Of a DNA stretch of 25,904 bases, positions 1-7,302 are shown piece by piece. The first letter of the stretch is position 1. Every line of letters begins with the position of its first letter. The notes beneath the pieces are model-generated. The model saw nothing but the letters and a program-made list of their open reading frames with translations. It did no database searches and was not told where the DNA came from. Location: positions 1 to 25,904 of IMG/VR virus record IMGVR_UViG_3300032285_000563; one strand, 5' to 3'. The stretch is from a virus. Made by a program: the position numbers and the translations under genes.

Positions 1-606
1 CAAGGTGTTCCTATCAATTGGCAGGAAGTGCTAAATCGTTATCCTGGTAAATTTACAGCAGGTTCGAGCAGAATATACCTAACGCAAACTAACGGTACTG
101 AAGTATCTGGTTCAGTAGCATTGCCTGTAGATGCTACTGGTAGTGTTACAGACAGCGTAGTCATGTTAGTTAACTGGGATAGAGATACTCTAGTTACTAA
201 TACCGGTATTGACAGCACAGGTAAACTAGATTTTGAAGCAGGCTATAATGCTGCCGGTAGTTATCGACCAAATAGCCCTGGCACATTTGATGCTATTATT
301 AATCCGTTGACATTTAATCCTGGAACCGCAACTGCCGGTAATCGTTACTTAATTATTGAAGATATAGGTGCAGTCTCTAATACTAACTATTCTGCCGCGT
401 GGGGTAATGTAGTAGCAAAAGCTAATGATATTATAGAATATACAGGCACTAGTTGGAAGTTGATATTTTCACATACTCAACATTCAAGCACTATGGTCTG
501 GCAAACGAATATATACACTGGAGTACAATACCTATGGAACGGAGTTTCCTGGGTTAAGTCATTTGAAGGTGAATATCAGCCAGGATCATGGAGACTAGAA
601 CTATAA
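1..606 (+). CDS. Virion structural-type protein, 3' part (5' end outside window)
   Basis: The reading frame is open from base 1, so the GTG at 28 is an internal valine and the gene begins before the window. About 201 residues are visible. They are rich in T, N, G and S, with short beta-strand-like stretches and aromatic-rich segments near the end (YLIIEDIG, GTSWKLIF, QYLWNGVSWVKSF), and finish in WRLEL. This composition and the well-formed C-terminus resemble conserved structural proteins of marine T4-like phages, but I cannot name the family. The last 19 bases overlap the start of the Nudix gene in another frame, suggesting co-expression. No enzyme motif is seen. It could be a neck, baseplate or fibre-associated protein; the missing N-terminus prevents a firmer call. 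Confidence 0.6.
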   Translation, partial: QGVPINWQEVLNRYPGKFTAGSSRIYLTQTNGTEVSGSVALPVDATGSVTDSVVMLVNWDRDTLVTNTGIDSTGKLDFEAGYNAAGSYRPNSPGTFDAIINPLTFNPGTATAGNRYLIIEDIGAVSNTNYSAAWGNVVAKANDIIEYTGTSWKLIFSHTQHSSTMVWQTNIYTGVQYLWNGVSWVKSFEGEYQPGSWRLEL

Positions 607-1037
607 CAGAACGTATCGTTTGTAGCGGAGCATTATTCTACGCTAAGTCAACACGACGATTCTTACTATTACAAAAAGCTCACGGCAAACACGAAGGTAC
701 TTGGGGCCTAGTTGGTGGTACTAATATAGCTGGTGAAACTCCGTGGCAAGGTCTACAACGTGAAATCATTGAAGAAATTGGTTCACTTCCTGATATTAAA
801 AAAACAATTCCCTTAGAAACTTTCGTATCAAACGATACTGTCTTTAACTTTCATACATATTTGTGCGTAGTTGATGCAGAATTCATCCCTGTATTAAGTG
901 ACGAGCATCAAGGTTGGGCATGGGCTACAATAGACAGAGCCCCTAAGCCATTACACCAGGGGCTCCGCAATAGTTTTTCAAGTAAAACTATTCGAACTAA
1001 ACTTCAAACAATATTTGATCTAGTCGACTTGATTTAA
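588..1037 (+). CDS. Nudix hydrolase
   Basis: This is a 149-residue protein of usual single-domain Nudix length. The Nudix box is nearly perfect: G44, E50 after five residues, then R58-E59 and E62-E63 with G65, following the pattern GX5EX7REUXEEXGU; only the last hydrophobic position (S66) deviates. E59, E62 and E63 are the expected metal-binding glutamates. The family hydrolyses nucleoside diphosphates linked to another moiety (damaged dNTPs, ADP-ribose, NADH, Ap4A, capped RNA); the substrate cannot be read from the box. The fold would be complete (LLLQKAHGKHEGTWGLVGG precedes the box). The ATG lies inside the upstream gene and the stop is shared with the opposing barrel gene in a TTAA, so it is sandwiched without spacer. 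Nudix genes are frequent in T4-like phages. Confidence 0.88.
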   Translation: METRTITERIVCSGALFYAKSTRRFLLLQKAHGKHEGTWGLVGGTNIAGETPWQGLQREIIEEIGSLPDIKKTIPLETFVSNDTVFNFHTYLCVVDAEFIPVLSDEHQGWAWATIDRAPKPLHQGLRNSFSSKTIRTKLQTIFDLVDLI

Positions 1038-1591
1038 AAACTGCGTGTATACGCAAGTTCTACACCATTAGTATCACTATCACCACGCTTCATAAGATAA
1101 CGAACTCCGACTTCGTCCTTCTTAGTTAGAGCATAATCAAAGCCTAACTTAGTTGTACGAGTTTCGTAGTTGTTACTTGTATTAAAAGCGTTACGATAAC
1201 GATAGGCCGCTTGCAAAGATAATGTATCTGTTAATGCATAACTTGCTTTCGGCTCAAATGTGTAGTAAGCAAAGTCGGTGGTTGAACTAAACAACTCACC
1301 AATACTTACTCGTGCGCCCAATTTTGCATTTGGGAACACGGTCCACATTTTCTGGATACGAGCTTCTACTTTATTTTCAAGTGTCTTACTGCCGTCTTCA
1401 CGGCTACCATAAAATTTAATATCAGCTTTGATGCCGTTATCAAACTTATAGTATGGTGCTACACTGACTGTGTTTTCAAAAGTGTTCGGGGCATTATTAC
1501 CACGTTCACGTTCGAATTCAAAACTAACACCATTTTCACCGGCAAATGCTGTGCCAGATAACAGTGCTAGGATAACAAATAACTTCTTCAT
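1034..1591 (-). CDS. Small outer-membrane beta-barrel (porin-like) protein
   Basis: The 185-residue product starts with a clear signal peptide: MKK, a hydrophobic core to about residue 12, and a type I cleavage site after A15-F16-A17. The mature part alternates polar and hydrophobic residues in about ten to twelve amphipathic strands (for example SVAPYYKFD, ADIKFYGSRE, LSLQAAYRYRN, TTKLGFDYAL, EVGVRYLMKR) and ends VELAYTRSF. The terminal phenylalanine is the classic signal for insertion by the BAM machinery. The size and charged strand pattern recall KdgM-type small porins, but that assignment is tentative. The start is supported by TAAGGAAAC just upstream. The gene lies 9 bp after the permease-like gene on the same strand and its ribosome site abuts that gene's stop, so they form an operon. 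It would act in the host outer membrane, as a channel or as a surface mask. Confidence 0.75.
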   Translation of the reverse strand: MKKLFVILALLSGTAFAGENGVSFEFERERGNNAPNTFENTVSVAPYYKFDNGIKADIKFYGSREDGSKTLENKVEARIQKMWTVFPNAKLGARVSIGELFSSTTDFAYYTFEPKASYALTDTLSLQAAYRYRNAFNTSNNYETRTTKLGFDYALTKKDEVGVRYLMKRGDSDTNGVELAYTRSF

Positions 1592-1600
1592 GTTGTTTCC

Positions 1601-2647
1601 TTAAATTACAAATGTAAAAATGCCTGCTGTTACAAGTAACAACACGCCCCATGTTCCTAGAGCCTTATAATAAGTGCTGATAGGTGTACCGAAATAACGA
1701 TTACCGATCATGACGCACTTATGCGTTGGGCTTACAAGATAACCAGCAAAGTCAATAGCAAAGAACCAGAGGAAATATTCTACCCCAAATACCTGTGCCA
1801 TTAAGACTGCTACAGCAATAAACTTGCCTGAGCTACCCATTAGGAAGCTGACTACAAAACCAATAACTGAAATTGCTAACATACCGACAAATGTATGTGG
1901 ATCTAATCCAACACCTTTGATCATAGTTAGGAATTCTCCGTTATATGATTTAAAATAGTTACCTAAGATAATAACTGCACCGACCCATGCTAAGACATCC
2001 CAACGAATGTAACCTAGCAGTTTGCTAAGACTCCACTGTTGTGTAATGATTACATAGTATAAGGTCAGTAGACCAAAAATTGCAAATACATGATTTTCTC
2101 CACCTGCCCAAATGTAAACGCCAAGGGCGATAAACATTGGTAGCACGTTTCGCAAAACAGCCGACAATTTAAAGTTTCCCGGAGTGATCACTAGTTCTTC
2201 ATCCTTTACCTGCGTCCAAATATAGCCGCTGATAAACAATAAACTAACAATCAACAAGGGTGCAACTAGGCCAATAAATGCACTGTAAGTTAATCCAAAT
2301 GCCGCAATAGGTAAGATTACAGTTTTTTCTAACGGCGACCACATATAATAGTGATGCGTTGCTAGATAATCTATAATTCCCATCTTCTCGCGACCGTGAC
2401 CACACTTAGGTGCTACTGTATCAAGCAGACCTGCTGACACAGTGACTCGGCCTTCGATTGGTAATATACCACCAATCGCACTTAGGATAACAACTACGAA
2501 CTTGTTACTTCTGAATGTGTTTCTTACATAGGCAAATGCTGGGGCGAACAGAGAGTACTCTTTTGCTAGTCCAGCAGTGATCATAATGAAGAATATCATC
2601 CACAAGTATGAAATGTCCTTTAACAGGACAGTTGTGATGAAGTCCAT
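1601..2647 (-). CDS. Polytopic inner-membrane protein, DUF401/ion-transporter-like permease
   Basis: The ATG at 2647 is chosen because AAAGGAG lies 5 bases before it; a longer frame from a GTG at 2668 would translate the ribosome site itself (LFKGEK). The product is about 348 residues, mostly hydrophobic, with some eight to ten membrane segments (for example around YLWMIFFIMITAGLA, FVVVILSAIGGILP, PLLIVSLLFISGYI, WGVLLLVTAGIF). Conserved-looking loops are PIEGRVTVSAGLLD, a central HHYYMWSPLEK, and a late LVSPTHKCVMIGNRYFG, which resembles the SPLHLCL..T.YF segment I associate with DUF401, a family placed near Na+/H+ antiporters and other ion transporters. Substrate and direction are unknown. 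It heads a two-gene operon with the outer-membrane barrel. A host-derived auxiliary transporter is the likeliest reading. Confidence 0.7.
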   Translation of the reverse strand: MDFITTVLLKDISYLWMIFFIMITAGLAKEYSLFAPAFAYVRNTFRSNKFVVVILSAIGGILPIEGRVTVSAGLLDTVAPKCGHGREKMGIIDYLATHHYYMWSPLEKTVILPIAAFGLTYSAFIGLVAPLLIVSLLFISGYIWTQVKDEELVITPGNFKLSAVLRNVLPMFIALGVYIWAGGENHVFAIFGLLTLYYVIITQQWSLSKLLGYIRWDVLAWVGAVIILGNYFKSYNGEFLTMIKGVGLDPHTFVGMLAISVIGFVVSFLMGSSGKFIAVAVLMAQVFGVEYFLWFFAIDFAGYLVSPTHKCVMIGNRYFGTPISTYYKALGTWGVLLLVTAGIFTFVI

Positions 2648-2659
2648 CTTTTCTCCTTT

Positions 2660-2682
2660 AAAAAGCACTATAATTATAGTGC
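2660..2682 (-). terminator. Stem-loop plus T run before the permease gene
   Basis: Read on the minus strand, an exact 18-base palindrome GCACTATAATTATAGTGC (7-bp stem, AATT loop) is followed at once by TTTTT and then by the AAAGGAG of the permease gene. This has the form of an intrinsic terminator for the upstream oxygenase gene, or of a leader hairpin. The stem is AT-rich and so weak. On the plus strand there is no T run, so it would act only leftward. Confidence 0.5.
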
Positions 2683-2686
2683 CAGT

Positions 2687-2705
2687 TATTTATTAGTACA
2701 AATAC
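2687..2705 (-). promoter_or_regulatory. Candidate late promoter, copy A of a repeated 19-base motif
   Basis: On the minus strand this site contains AATAAATA, one base from the T4-type late promoter TATAAATA. It lies about 40 bases before the permease start and upstream of the stem-loop. The 19 bases match a second site at 3255-3273 at 16 positions, in the same orientation. Promoter function is inferred from similarity and placement only. Confidence 0.4.
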
Positions 2706-2713
2706 TATGGAGA

Positions 2714-3250
2714 TTATTTTGCGTAAACATATTGCGGTCCATCGATTTCAGCGAAATTACCAGAAACACTGATTCTAATTTCATCACCTCTGTTCTTACT
2801 TACGCTATGATTCATCCATCCGGGAAATACAACTAGATGATTTTCTTTAGGTTGCACAGAACATTTAAATCGATCAAAGAACCAAAATGTTAAATCGCCA
2901 CTGCCGGGCGGAACCTTAACATAATATACCCATGCATATGGACTAATTCCGTGATTATGTGTGTTGGTACTTTCAAGTGGTCGATGGATTTGGCCCCAAG
3001 CGTGTTCGGTTTTAAAGTTTTTCAGCGCACCAATTTCGTCGGCCGCTTTTATTAGCTTTTCAGTTTCACTACCGGGTACTGGATCGATCTTGCTATCTTC
3101 ACTTAAATTATTATTAGGATCATCACTCATGCGAACTTCAATAAATTTCAATACTTCTTCAGCTAGTTTATTGTTGTCGATATTTTCTATTAGATACTGT
3201 CTAGCAGTTAGTTCAAGTAGAGTAAAATCTTTAATGAATTTATGTGTCAT
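2714..3250 (-). CDS. 2OG-Fe(II) oxygenase-type protein (PF13759-like)
   Basis: This is a 178-residue protein with the core of a small double-stranded beta-helix oxygenase. Visible motifs are H98-N-H100 before a strand (WVYYVKVP), then LVVFPGWMNHSV with H148, and R159 eleven residues later in RISVSGNF. The distal His and Arg match the iron ligand and 2-oxoglutarate anchor of the family; the HxH in place of HxD is shared with four other proteins in this window and so is a subfamily trait rather than decay. Residues 1-80 are helical and specific to this protein. The enzyme type couples oxidation of 2-oxoglutarate to hydroxylation or a related oxidation; the substrate is unknown. It is a lone gene, divergent from the next oxygenase and flanked by the two copies of a repeated promoter-like motif. 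Confidence 0.75.
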   Translation of the reverse strand: MTHKFIKDFTLLELTARQYLIENIDNNKLAEEVLKFIEVRMSDDPNNNLSEDSKIDPVPGSETEKLIKAADEIGALKNFKTEHAWGQIHRPLESTNTHNHGISPYAWVYYVKVPPGSGDLTFWFFDRFKCSVQPKENHLVVFPGWMNHSVSKNRGDEIRISVSGNFAEIDGPQYVYAK

Positions 3251-3254
3251 GGAA

Positions 3255-3273
3255 TATTTATTGGTGTAAATAC
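3255..3273. promoter_or_regulatory. Divergent promoter-like site, copy B of the 19-base motif
   Basis: This sits in the 28-base gap between two divergent oxygenase genes. The minus strand has AATAAATA and the plus strand has TGTAAATACC, each one base from a T4-type late box extended by AC. Both boxes lie within about 10 bases of a start codon and no Shine-Dalgarno is seen on the plus side, so any transcript would have almost no leader. Copy A lies at 2687-2705 (16 of 19 identical). Confidence 0.35.
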
Positions 3274-3278
3274 CATGT

Positions 3279-3818
3279 ATGAAAATTTTATCAAATCTTA
3301 TATCTCCAGACGAATGTGCTATTTTGGCAAAAGCTGTACAAGAACAATCTGTTAATAAAACAGGTGATAGCCTAGTTCCTATATCTCATAGTGCATACGG
3401 TCTAAGTGAGACTGAAGATCTACTGCTAAATCTAACAGAAAAAATCAGTTATATTACAAATAAATCACTAGTTCCTACTTACAGTTATTCGAGGGTGTAT
3501 TTGAAAGGTGCTAATATGCCTAATCATACAGATAGACCAGCTTGCGAATACAGTCTAAGTATAAGACTAGCCGGAGATGAGTGGCCGTTATGGTTTGATA
3601 TAGGCATACCGACACCTGTACAATTAGAAATAGGCAGTGGCATATTATATCTTGGAATGGAAATTCCTCATTGGCGTGAAGCATTTACAGGAAATAGCTG
3701 TACACAAGTATTTTTACACTGGGTTGATGCTGACGGTCCTTTCGCTGATTGGCGATTTGATAGAAGACCTAGTATAGGATCTAAAGAAAGTGAAAAAGTC
3801 TATTTAGGTAAGAGTTGA
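3279..3818 (+). CDS. 2OG-Fe(II) oxygenase-like protein, HxD type
   Basis: The product has 179 residues. A canonical HxD is seen at H83-T-D85 within LKGANMPNHTDRPACEYS, preceded by the strand YSYSRVYL, and a distal histidine at H131 in GMEIPHWREAF after GSGILYL. No arginine lies at the usual distance after H131; R133 or residues in QVFLHW may serve. This pattern is common in unnamed proteins of marine T4-like phages and I take it as a distinct 2OG oxygenase subfamily from its neighbours. It is a plus-strand gene alone between minus-strand genes, with its last 19 bases overlapping the opposing oxygenase. No clear ribosome site precedes the ATG. The substrate is unknown. Confidence 0.7.
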   Translation: MKILSNLISPDECAILAKAVQEQSVNKTGDSLVPISHSAYGLSETEDLLLNLTEKISYITNKSLVPTYSYSRVYLKGANMPNHTDRPACEYSLSIRLAGDEWPLWFDIGIPTPVQLEIGSGILYLGMEIPHWREAFTGNSCTQVFLHWVDADGPFADWRFDRRPSIGSKESEKVYLGKS

Positions 3819-4417
3819 CAATCCCAAGCTAGCACACGCCGATTGCCCAATCCTTGCCATGGATATACTTGATGCGGTAACCAACTAGGAAATACTAACA
3901 TCGTACCTACAGTAGGTTTGACATGTAGGAATCTTAAAAATTTTGGATCTGATGTTTTATCAAATACAAAACTTATACATCCATCAGTTTCTGCACTAGT
4001 ATCTTTAAATTCAGGAACTTCTAAATATAAATTACCAGAAATAGCACCATACGGATGTGTATGTGTCACTTGATAACTATTCTCTGGCTGGGTGATAGTC
4101 CAAGCATTAAACAATTTAGGCATTAGGTTCAAGTCACCCCATCCGGATTGTTTAAAGATAGACTCTTGATAAGCTCTTGCCTGCTGTTCGATCCATTCAA
4201 CTAACCAACTTATGTCAGAAATGCTTGGCCATACCCTACGTTGTTGGCCGCCACGGAGTGTTAGGTATTCATTTACAGGATAATCTTCTTCTGTAGATGA
4301 TGTCATAAACAAATTCTTACTTAGATTATCAATGTTATCTAGTAAACTTCCGTCTACATTCACACGAGCTATTGCGATAGGATTAAAAAATTTACAATCC
4401 ATCTTTAACATATACAT
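3800..4417 (-). CDS. 2OG-Fe(II) oxygenase (PF13759-like)
   Basis: The longest reading gives 205 residues. Motifs follow the family order: H119-T-H121 followed by AISGNLYLEVP, then TMLVFPSWLPHQV with H182, and R193 eleven residues on in RRVLAWD. Together these are the expected iron-binding positions and 2-oxoglutarate anchor. Three in-frame ATGs lie close together (4417, 4411, 4402) and none has a strong ribosome site; the one at 4402 would begin MDCKFFNP and is equally plausible. The 5' end overlaps the upstream oxygenase by 26 bases, so the two are a coupled pair. An oxidising enzyme acting on an unknown substrate in the infected cell is the likely role. Confidence 0.78.
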   Translation of the reverse strand: MYMLKMDCKFFNPIAIARVNVDGSLLDNIDNLSKNLFMTSSTEEDYPVNEYLTLRGGQQRRVWPSISDISWLVEWIEQQARAYQESIFKQSGWGDLNLMPKLFNAWTITQPENSYQVTHTHPYGAISGNLYLEVPEFKDTSAETDGCISFVFDKTSDPKFLRFLHVKPTVGTMLVFPSWLPHQVYPWQGLGNRRVLAWDCQLLPK

Positions 4418-4931
4418 CCATTACTAGGATGCTCCTAGGTTCTTTACAGGGTCTACTGTTGTGTACTACATAAGCTGGCATACTTAACCACTTACCTGGA
4501 TATAAAGATTCAATATGTGCAAATCCATATCCCTGTCCCATTGCTATAGGGCGAGGATCTTGTATTACTATTTCACTTTTGCCAATAAGATTAATAATAA
4601 TTGTATAGACCTTTGCTACACCAACTGTATGAAAATGTGGATCTTGATATCCGCCGGTAGAATAGTCTACAGTCCATATGTTCTTAGTTCTAACAAAACC
4701 TATTTCTTCTTTAATTTCATTAAGTACCGGAGATAGCATTTCTAGCCAATCAGGAACAGGCTCTCCGTTTTTAAAGATATATTGCCAACCGTCCTGGGTC
4801 GTAGATTCGGAAGCACCTTTTGAATCTAATTCTTTTTTAAACTTTACCCATTCTGTATACTTGCTGATAACTTTATCAGGAAATTCAATATTTCCAGTAT
4901 ATACTGGGGTAACAAATAAGTCTGCTCTCAT
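4392..4931 (-). CDS. 2OG-Fe(II) oxygenase-type protein
   Basis: This 179-residue protein opens with DLFVTPVYTG, resembling the opening strand of small phage 2OG oxygenases. H99-F-H101 (DPHFHTVG) precedes strands YTIIINLIG and IVIQDPRP; a distal H157 sits in AYVVHNSRP and R166 in RSILVMDVYV nine residues later. The order and spacing fit the fold, though the loop after the first histidines lacks the SGxYY seen in the PF13759-like proteins here, so it belongs to a different branch. It heads a two-gene leftward unit with the 3800-4417 oxygenase and is divergent from the first halogenase across a 44-base gap. No strong ribosome site is visible before the ATG. Substrate unknown. Confidence 0.7.
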   Translation of the reverse strand: MRADLFVTPVYTGNIEFPDKVISKYTEWVKFKKELDSKGASESTTQDGWQYIFKNGEPVPDWLEMLSPVLNEIKEEIGFVRTKNIWTVDYSTGGYQDPHFHTVGVAKVYTIIINLIGKSEIVIQDPRPIAMGQGYGFAHIESLYPGKWLSMPAYVVHNSRPCKEPRSILVMDVYVKDGL

Positions 4932-4975
4932 ATCAATAAGTAGTTATCTATTCTCGATGTAGGATAATTACTATT
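4932..4975. promoter_or_regulatory. Divergent intergenic region before halogenase 1
   Basis: Forty-four AT-rich bases separate the divergent oxygenase and halogenase starts, so both promoters should lie here or just inside the genes. AGGAT at 4961-4965 is a weak ribosome site, 10 bases before the halogenase ATG. I find no good TATAAATA box on either strand. Confidence 0.35.
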
Positions 4976-6565
4976 ATGATTAAACCATTAAACAAAATAG
5001 TAATAGTCGGCGGTGGTAGTGCAGGCTGGATGACAGCTAGTTTGCTGATTAAAGAATTTCCAAACAAGGAAATAGTGTTAGTTGAAAGCCCAAATGTTCC
5101 AATCGTAGGAGTAGGAGAAAGCACACTGGCACATATTAACGATTTTGTTCAATATTTAGAAATTGATGAAAAAGACTTTATGTCTTTTACCAATGCCAGT
5201 TATAAATTAAGCATTAAATTTACAGACTTTTATGAAAAAGATGCAGGCGGGTTTCATTATCCGTTTGCTATGCCTGTGTTAGAAGATACTGTAGATGGCC
5301 TACAAGATTGGTTTTATAAAAAATCATTATATCCAGAAACACCAGTAACTGACTTTGTTCAGTGTTATTATTCTGCTAGTGCTCTTTTTGAAAATAACAA
5401 ATACAGTGAAAACAAGGATGGCAAATTTTATAGATACGATCCAAAATTTCATGCCGCATATCACTTTGATGCTGTTAAATTTGGAGAATGGTTGCGAGAG
5501 CGTTATGCTGTACCTCGTGGTGTAGTACATATACTAGGCGATGTTGACAATATTAAAACAGGCGATAAGGGCATTGAACATCTAGTTCTATCTGATGGTA
5601 GTCAAATAGAAGCAGATTTATTCATTGACTGCACTGGATTTAAAAGTCTGTTGCTAGGGCAGGCATTAGACGAACCATTTGATAGTTATAGCGATATGTT
5701 GCCTAACAACAGAGCATGGGCGACGCAAGTACAGTATAAGGATAAAGAGAAAGAATTAGAACCTTTTACAAACTGTACTGCTATCGGTAACGGATGGGTT
5801 TGGAATATTCCCTTATGGAGTAGACTTGGTACAGGATATGTCTATAGTGACAAGTATACAACACCAGAAGCCGCCAAAGAAGAATTTAAACAGTACCTAA
5901 TGAGCGATAAGGTCGTATGTCCTAAGACTAAAGAAGAAGTTGACAATTTAGAATTCCGCGATATTCAAATGCGAGTAGGCATACACAAACGCACTTGGGT
6001 CAAAAACTGTGTGGCTATTGGACTCGCTGCCGGCTTTATTGAACCATTAGAGTCTAATGGATTATTCAGTGTTCATGAATTTTTATTCAAGTTGATAAAA
6101 AGTCTACAACGTCCAGCAGTTACACAATGGGACATAGATGTGTATAATGCTAGTTGTTTGAATATTTTTAGAAATTTTGCAGAATTTGTAGCACTACACT
6201 ATGCATTGAGTGTACGCAATGATACTGAATACTGGCGAGCCAATAGTAGTAGAACCTATAGTCCAGGCCTGCCATATTTAGAACCTCAAAGTTTTCAAGG
6301 ATTCTACGAACTACAACATATAAAAATGTTTACTGCTAGAGCGCCGATGAGTGCAGGAATTACTCGTATAGCAGTAGGGATGAATTATCCCCTATTAGAT
6401 AATGTCACTAGGATACATCAAGAAAATAGAGATAGTATCAGTTACAAAGAAAAATACAAAGAATCTTTTGAAACATTTGAAAAGAAAAAAGAATACTGGG
6501 CAAAGTTAGCTGAAACTGAACCAACCTTGTACCAGTACTTAAAAGATAACGTTTATAAAAATTAA
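4976..6565 (+). CDS. Flavin-dependent tryptophan halogenase-family protein 1
   Basis: The 529-residue length fits flavin-dependent halogenases. All hallmarks are present: the FAD-binding GGGSAGW at residues 12-18, VGVGEST at 44-50, the catalytic lysine K77 at the place of K79 in PrnA, FIDCTGF at 216-222, the signature W274-x-W276-x-I278-P279, and FIEPLES at 354-360 with the glutamate and serine that line the PrnA chlorination tunnel. Enzymes of this kind use FADH2, oxygen and halide to form HOX and halogenate an electron-rich ring; a reductase partner normally supplies FADH2 and none is seen here. The cyanophage Syn10 halogenase VirX1 is a known viral relative that prefers iodide. Substrate and halide are not deducible. 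It is transcribed alone rightward and its stop shares a TTAA with the opposing operon's last gene. Confidence 0.9.
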   Translation: MIKPLNKIVIVGGGSAGWMTASLLIKEFPNKEIVLVESPNVPIVGVGESTLAHINDFVQYLEIDEKDFMSFTNASYKLSIKFTDFYEKDAGGFHYPFAMPVLEDTVDGLQDWFYKKSLYPETPVTDFVQCYYSASALFENNKYSENKDGKFYRYDPKFHAAYHFDAVKFGEWLRERYAVPRGVVHILGDVDNIKTGDKGIEHLVLSDGSQIEADLFIDCTGFKSLLLGQALDEPFDSYSDMLPNNRAWATQVQYKDKEKELEPFTNCTAIGNGWVWNIPLWSRLGTGYVYSDKYTTPEAAKEEFKQYLMSDKVVCPKTKEEVDNLEFRDIQMRVGIHKRTWVKNCVAIGLAAGFIEPLESNGLFSVHEFLFKLIKSLQRPAVTQWDIDVYNASCLNIFRNFAEFVALHYALSVRNDTEYWRANSSRTYSPGLPYLEPQSFQGFYELQHIKMFTARAPMSAGITRIAVGMNYPLLDNVTRIHQENRDSISYKEKYKESFETFEKKKEYWAKLAETEPTLYQYLKDNVYKN

Positions 6566-7302
6566 CGACTAAAGAAGTGTTTTAGATACATTGCCTTTGA
6601 CAAGTTTCGTTTAAAGGCAAACGATAATCCGAAGAAATACTGACGTTTCTTCATCCATGCTAGCTCTTTTTCTGTAGCAGTTCCTACTTCCATTTTAAAT
6701 GTTTCATTTGTTAGTGGTACTAGCTGACACATAGGTGTACCTGCTTTTAACAAATGTTGACCATCTAATATACTCCACCAACCCTGCGGGTTAATTTCAG
6801 TACTATAACCTGGATCTAGTAATCCGATATTATGTTGGAATACAAATGAATCAGGGTACGGTAATGGAATGATTAAAAATTTTACATCTGGTGGTGCAAT
6901 TATATGCCAAGGTGTATGGAATTTAACAATAGATTTTAAAACTCCTGGAGGTTTAGGAATAACCTTCGCTAGTCCTCGGGCCATATGTCCTGCAACTGGA
7001 GGGCCGCCGTACAAGTCTGGAATGATATTTGTAGGAACTGACCATTTAAAGTCTTCACCATCTCCTTTAGTTTCGACCATTACGTCCCAAGGCATAGGTA
7101 CGATATAACCAGTGCTCATTAGATCAAAAATTCCAGGACATCTGTAGACGTGATTAAACTTTTCACCTTCTGATTGTTTTTTCACTTGCAAATACTCATC
7201 TCTTGCGGCGGTAATCCAAGATGGTTTATATTCGTCAGCTGGAATAATTGGAAACGCTTCAGCAACACCGTCTACGTTAGAAAAAAATCTTATTGTTCTC
7301 AT
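6562..7302 (-). CDS. Conserved-looking protein of unknown function in halogenase operon
   Basis: The product has 246 residues and no signal peptide or membrane segment. It is rich in proline and aromatic residues, with motifs such as FPIIPADEYKPSW near residue 20, YRCPGIFDLMSTGYIVPMPWD near 55-75, and FHTPWHIIAPP near 130. The arrangement of CPG, P-W-D and HTPWHI suggests a beta-rich, cupin-like or DUF6065-like fold, but I cannot assign it with confidence. A C-terminal basic tail ends HFFSR. It is the last gene of the leftward operon, and its start overlaps the preceding oxygenase stop in ATGA, so it is translated with the oxygenases. A role as accessory or substrate-binding partner of the oxygenase/halogenase set is inferred from position only. 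Confidence 0.55.
   Translation of the reverse strand: MRTIRFFSNVDGVAEAFPIIPADEYKPSWITAARDEYLQVKKQSEGEKFNHVYRCPGIFDLMSTGYIVPMPWDVMVETKGDGEDFKWSVPTNIIPDLYGGPPVAGHMARGLAKVIPKPPGVLKSIVKFHTPWHIIAPPDVKFLIIPLPYPDSFVFQHNIGLLDPGYSTEINPQGWWSILDGQHLLKAGTPMCQLVPLTNETFKMEVGTATEKELAWMKKRQYFFGLSFAFKRNLSKAMYLKHFFSR

Noticed and set aside
28-30. GTG at 28 as the start of the first gene
   Set aside because: The frame is open upstream to base 1 and no ribosome site precedes it; it is an internal valine.
2648-2668. GTG at 2668 as the start of the permease gene
   Set aside because: The extra residues would be encoded by the ribosome-binding site itself; the ATG at 2647 has ideal spacing.
2961-3269. 102-codon plus-strand frame opposite the first oxygenase
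   Set aside because: It lies wholly opposite a protein with clear conserved motifs and has no family features.
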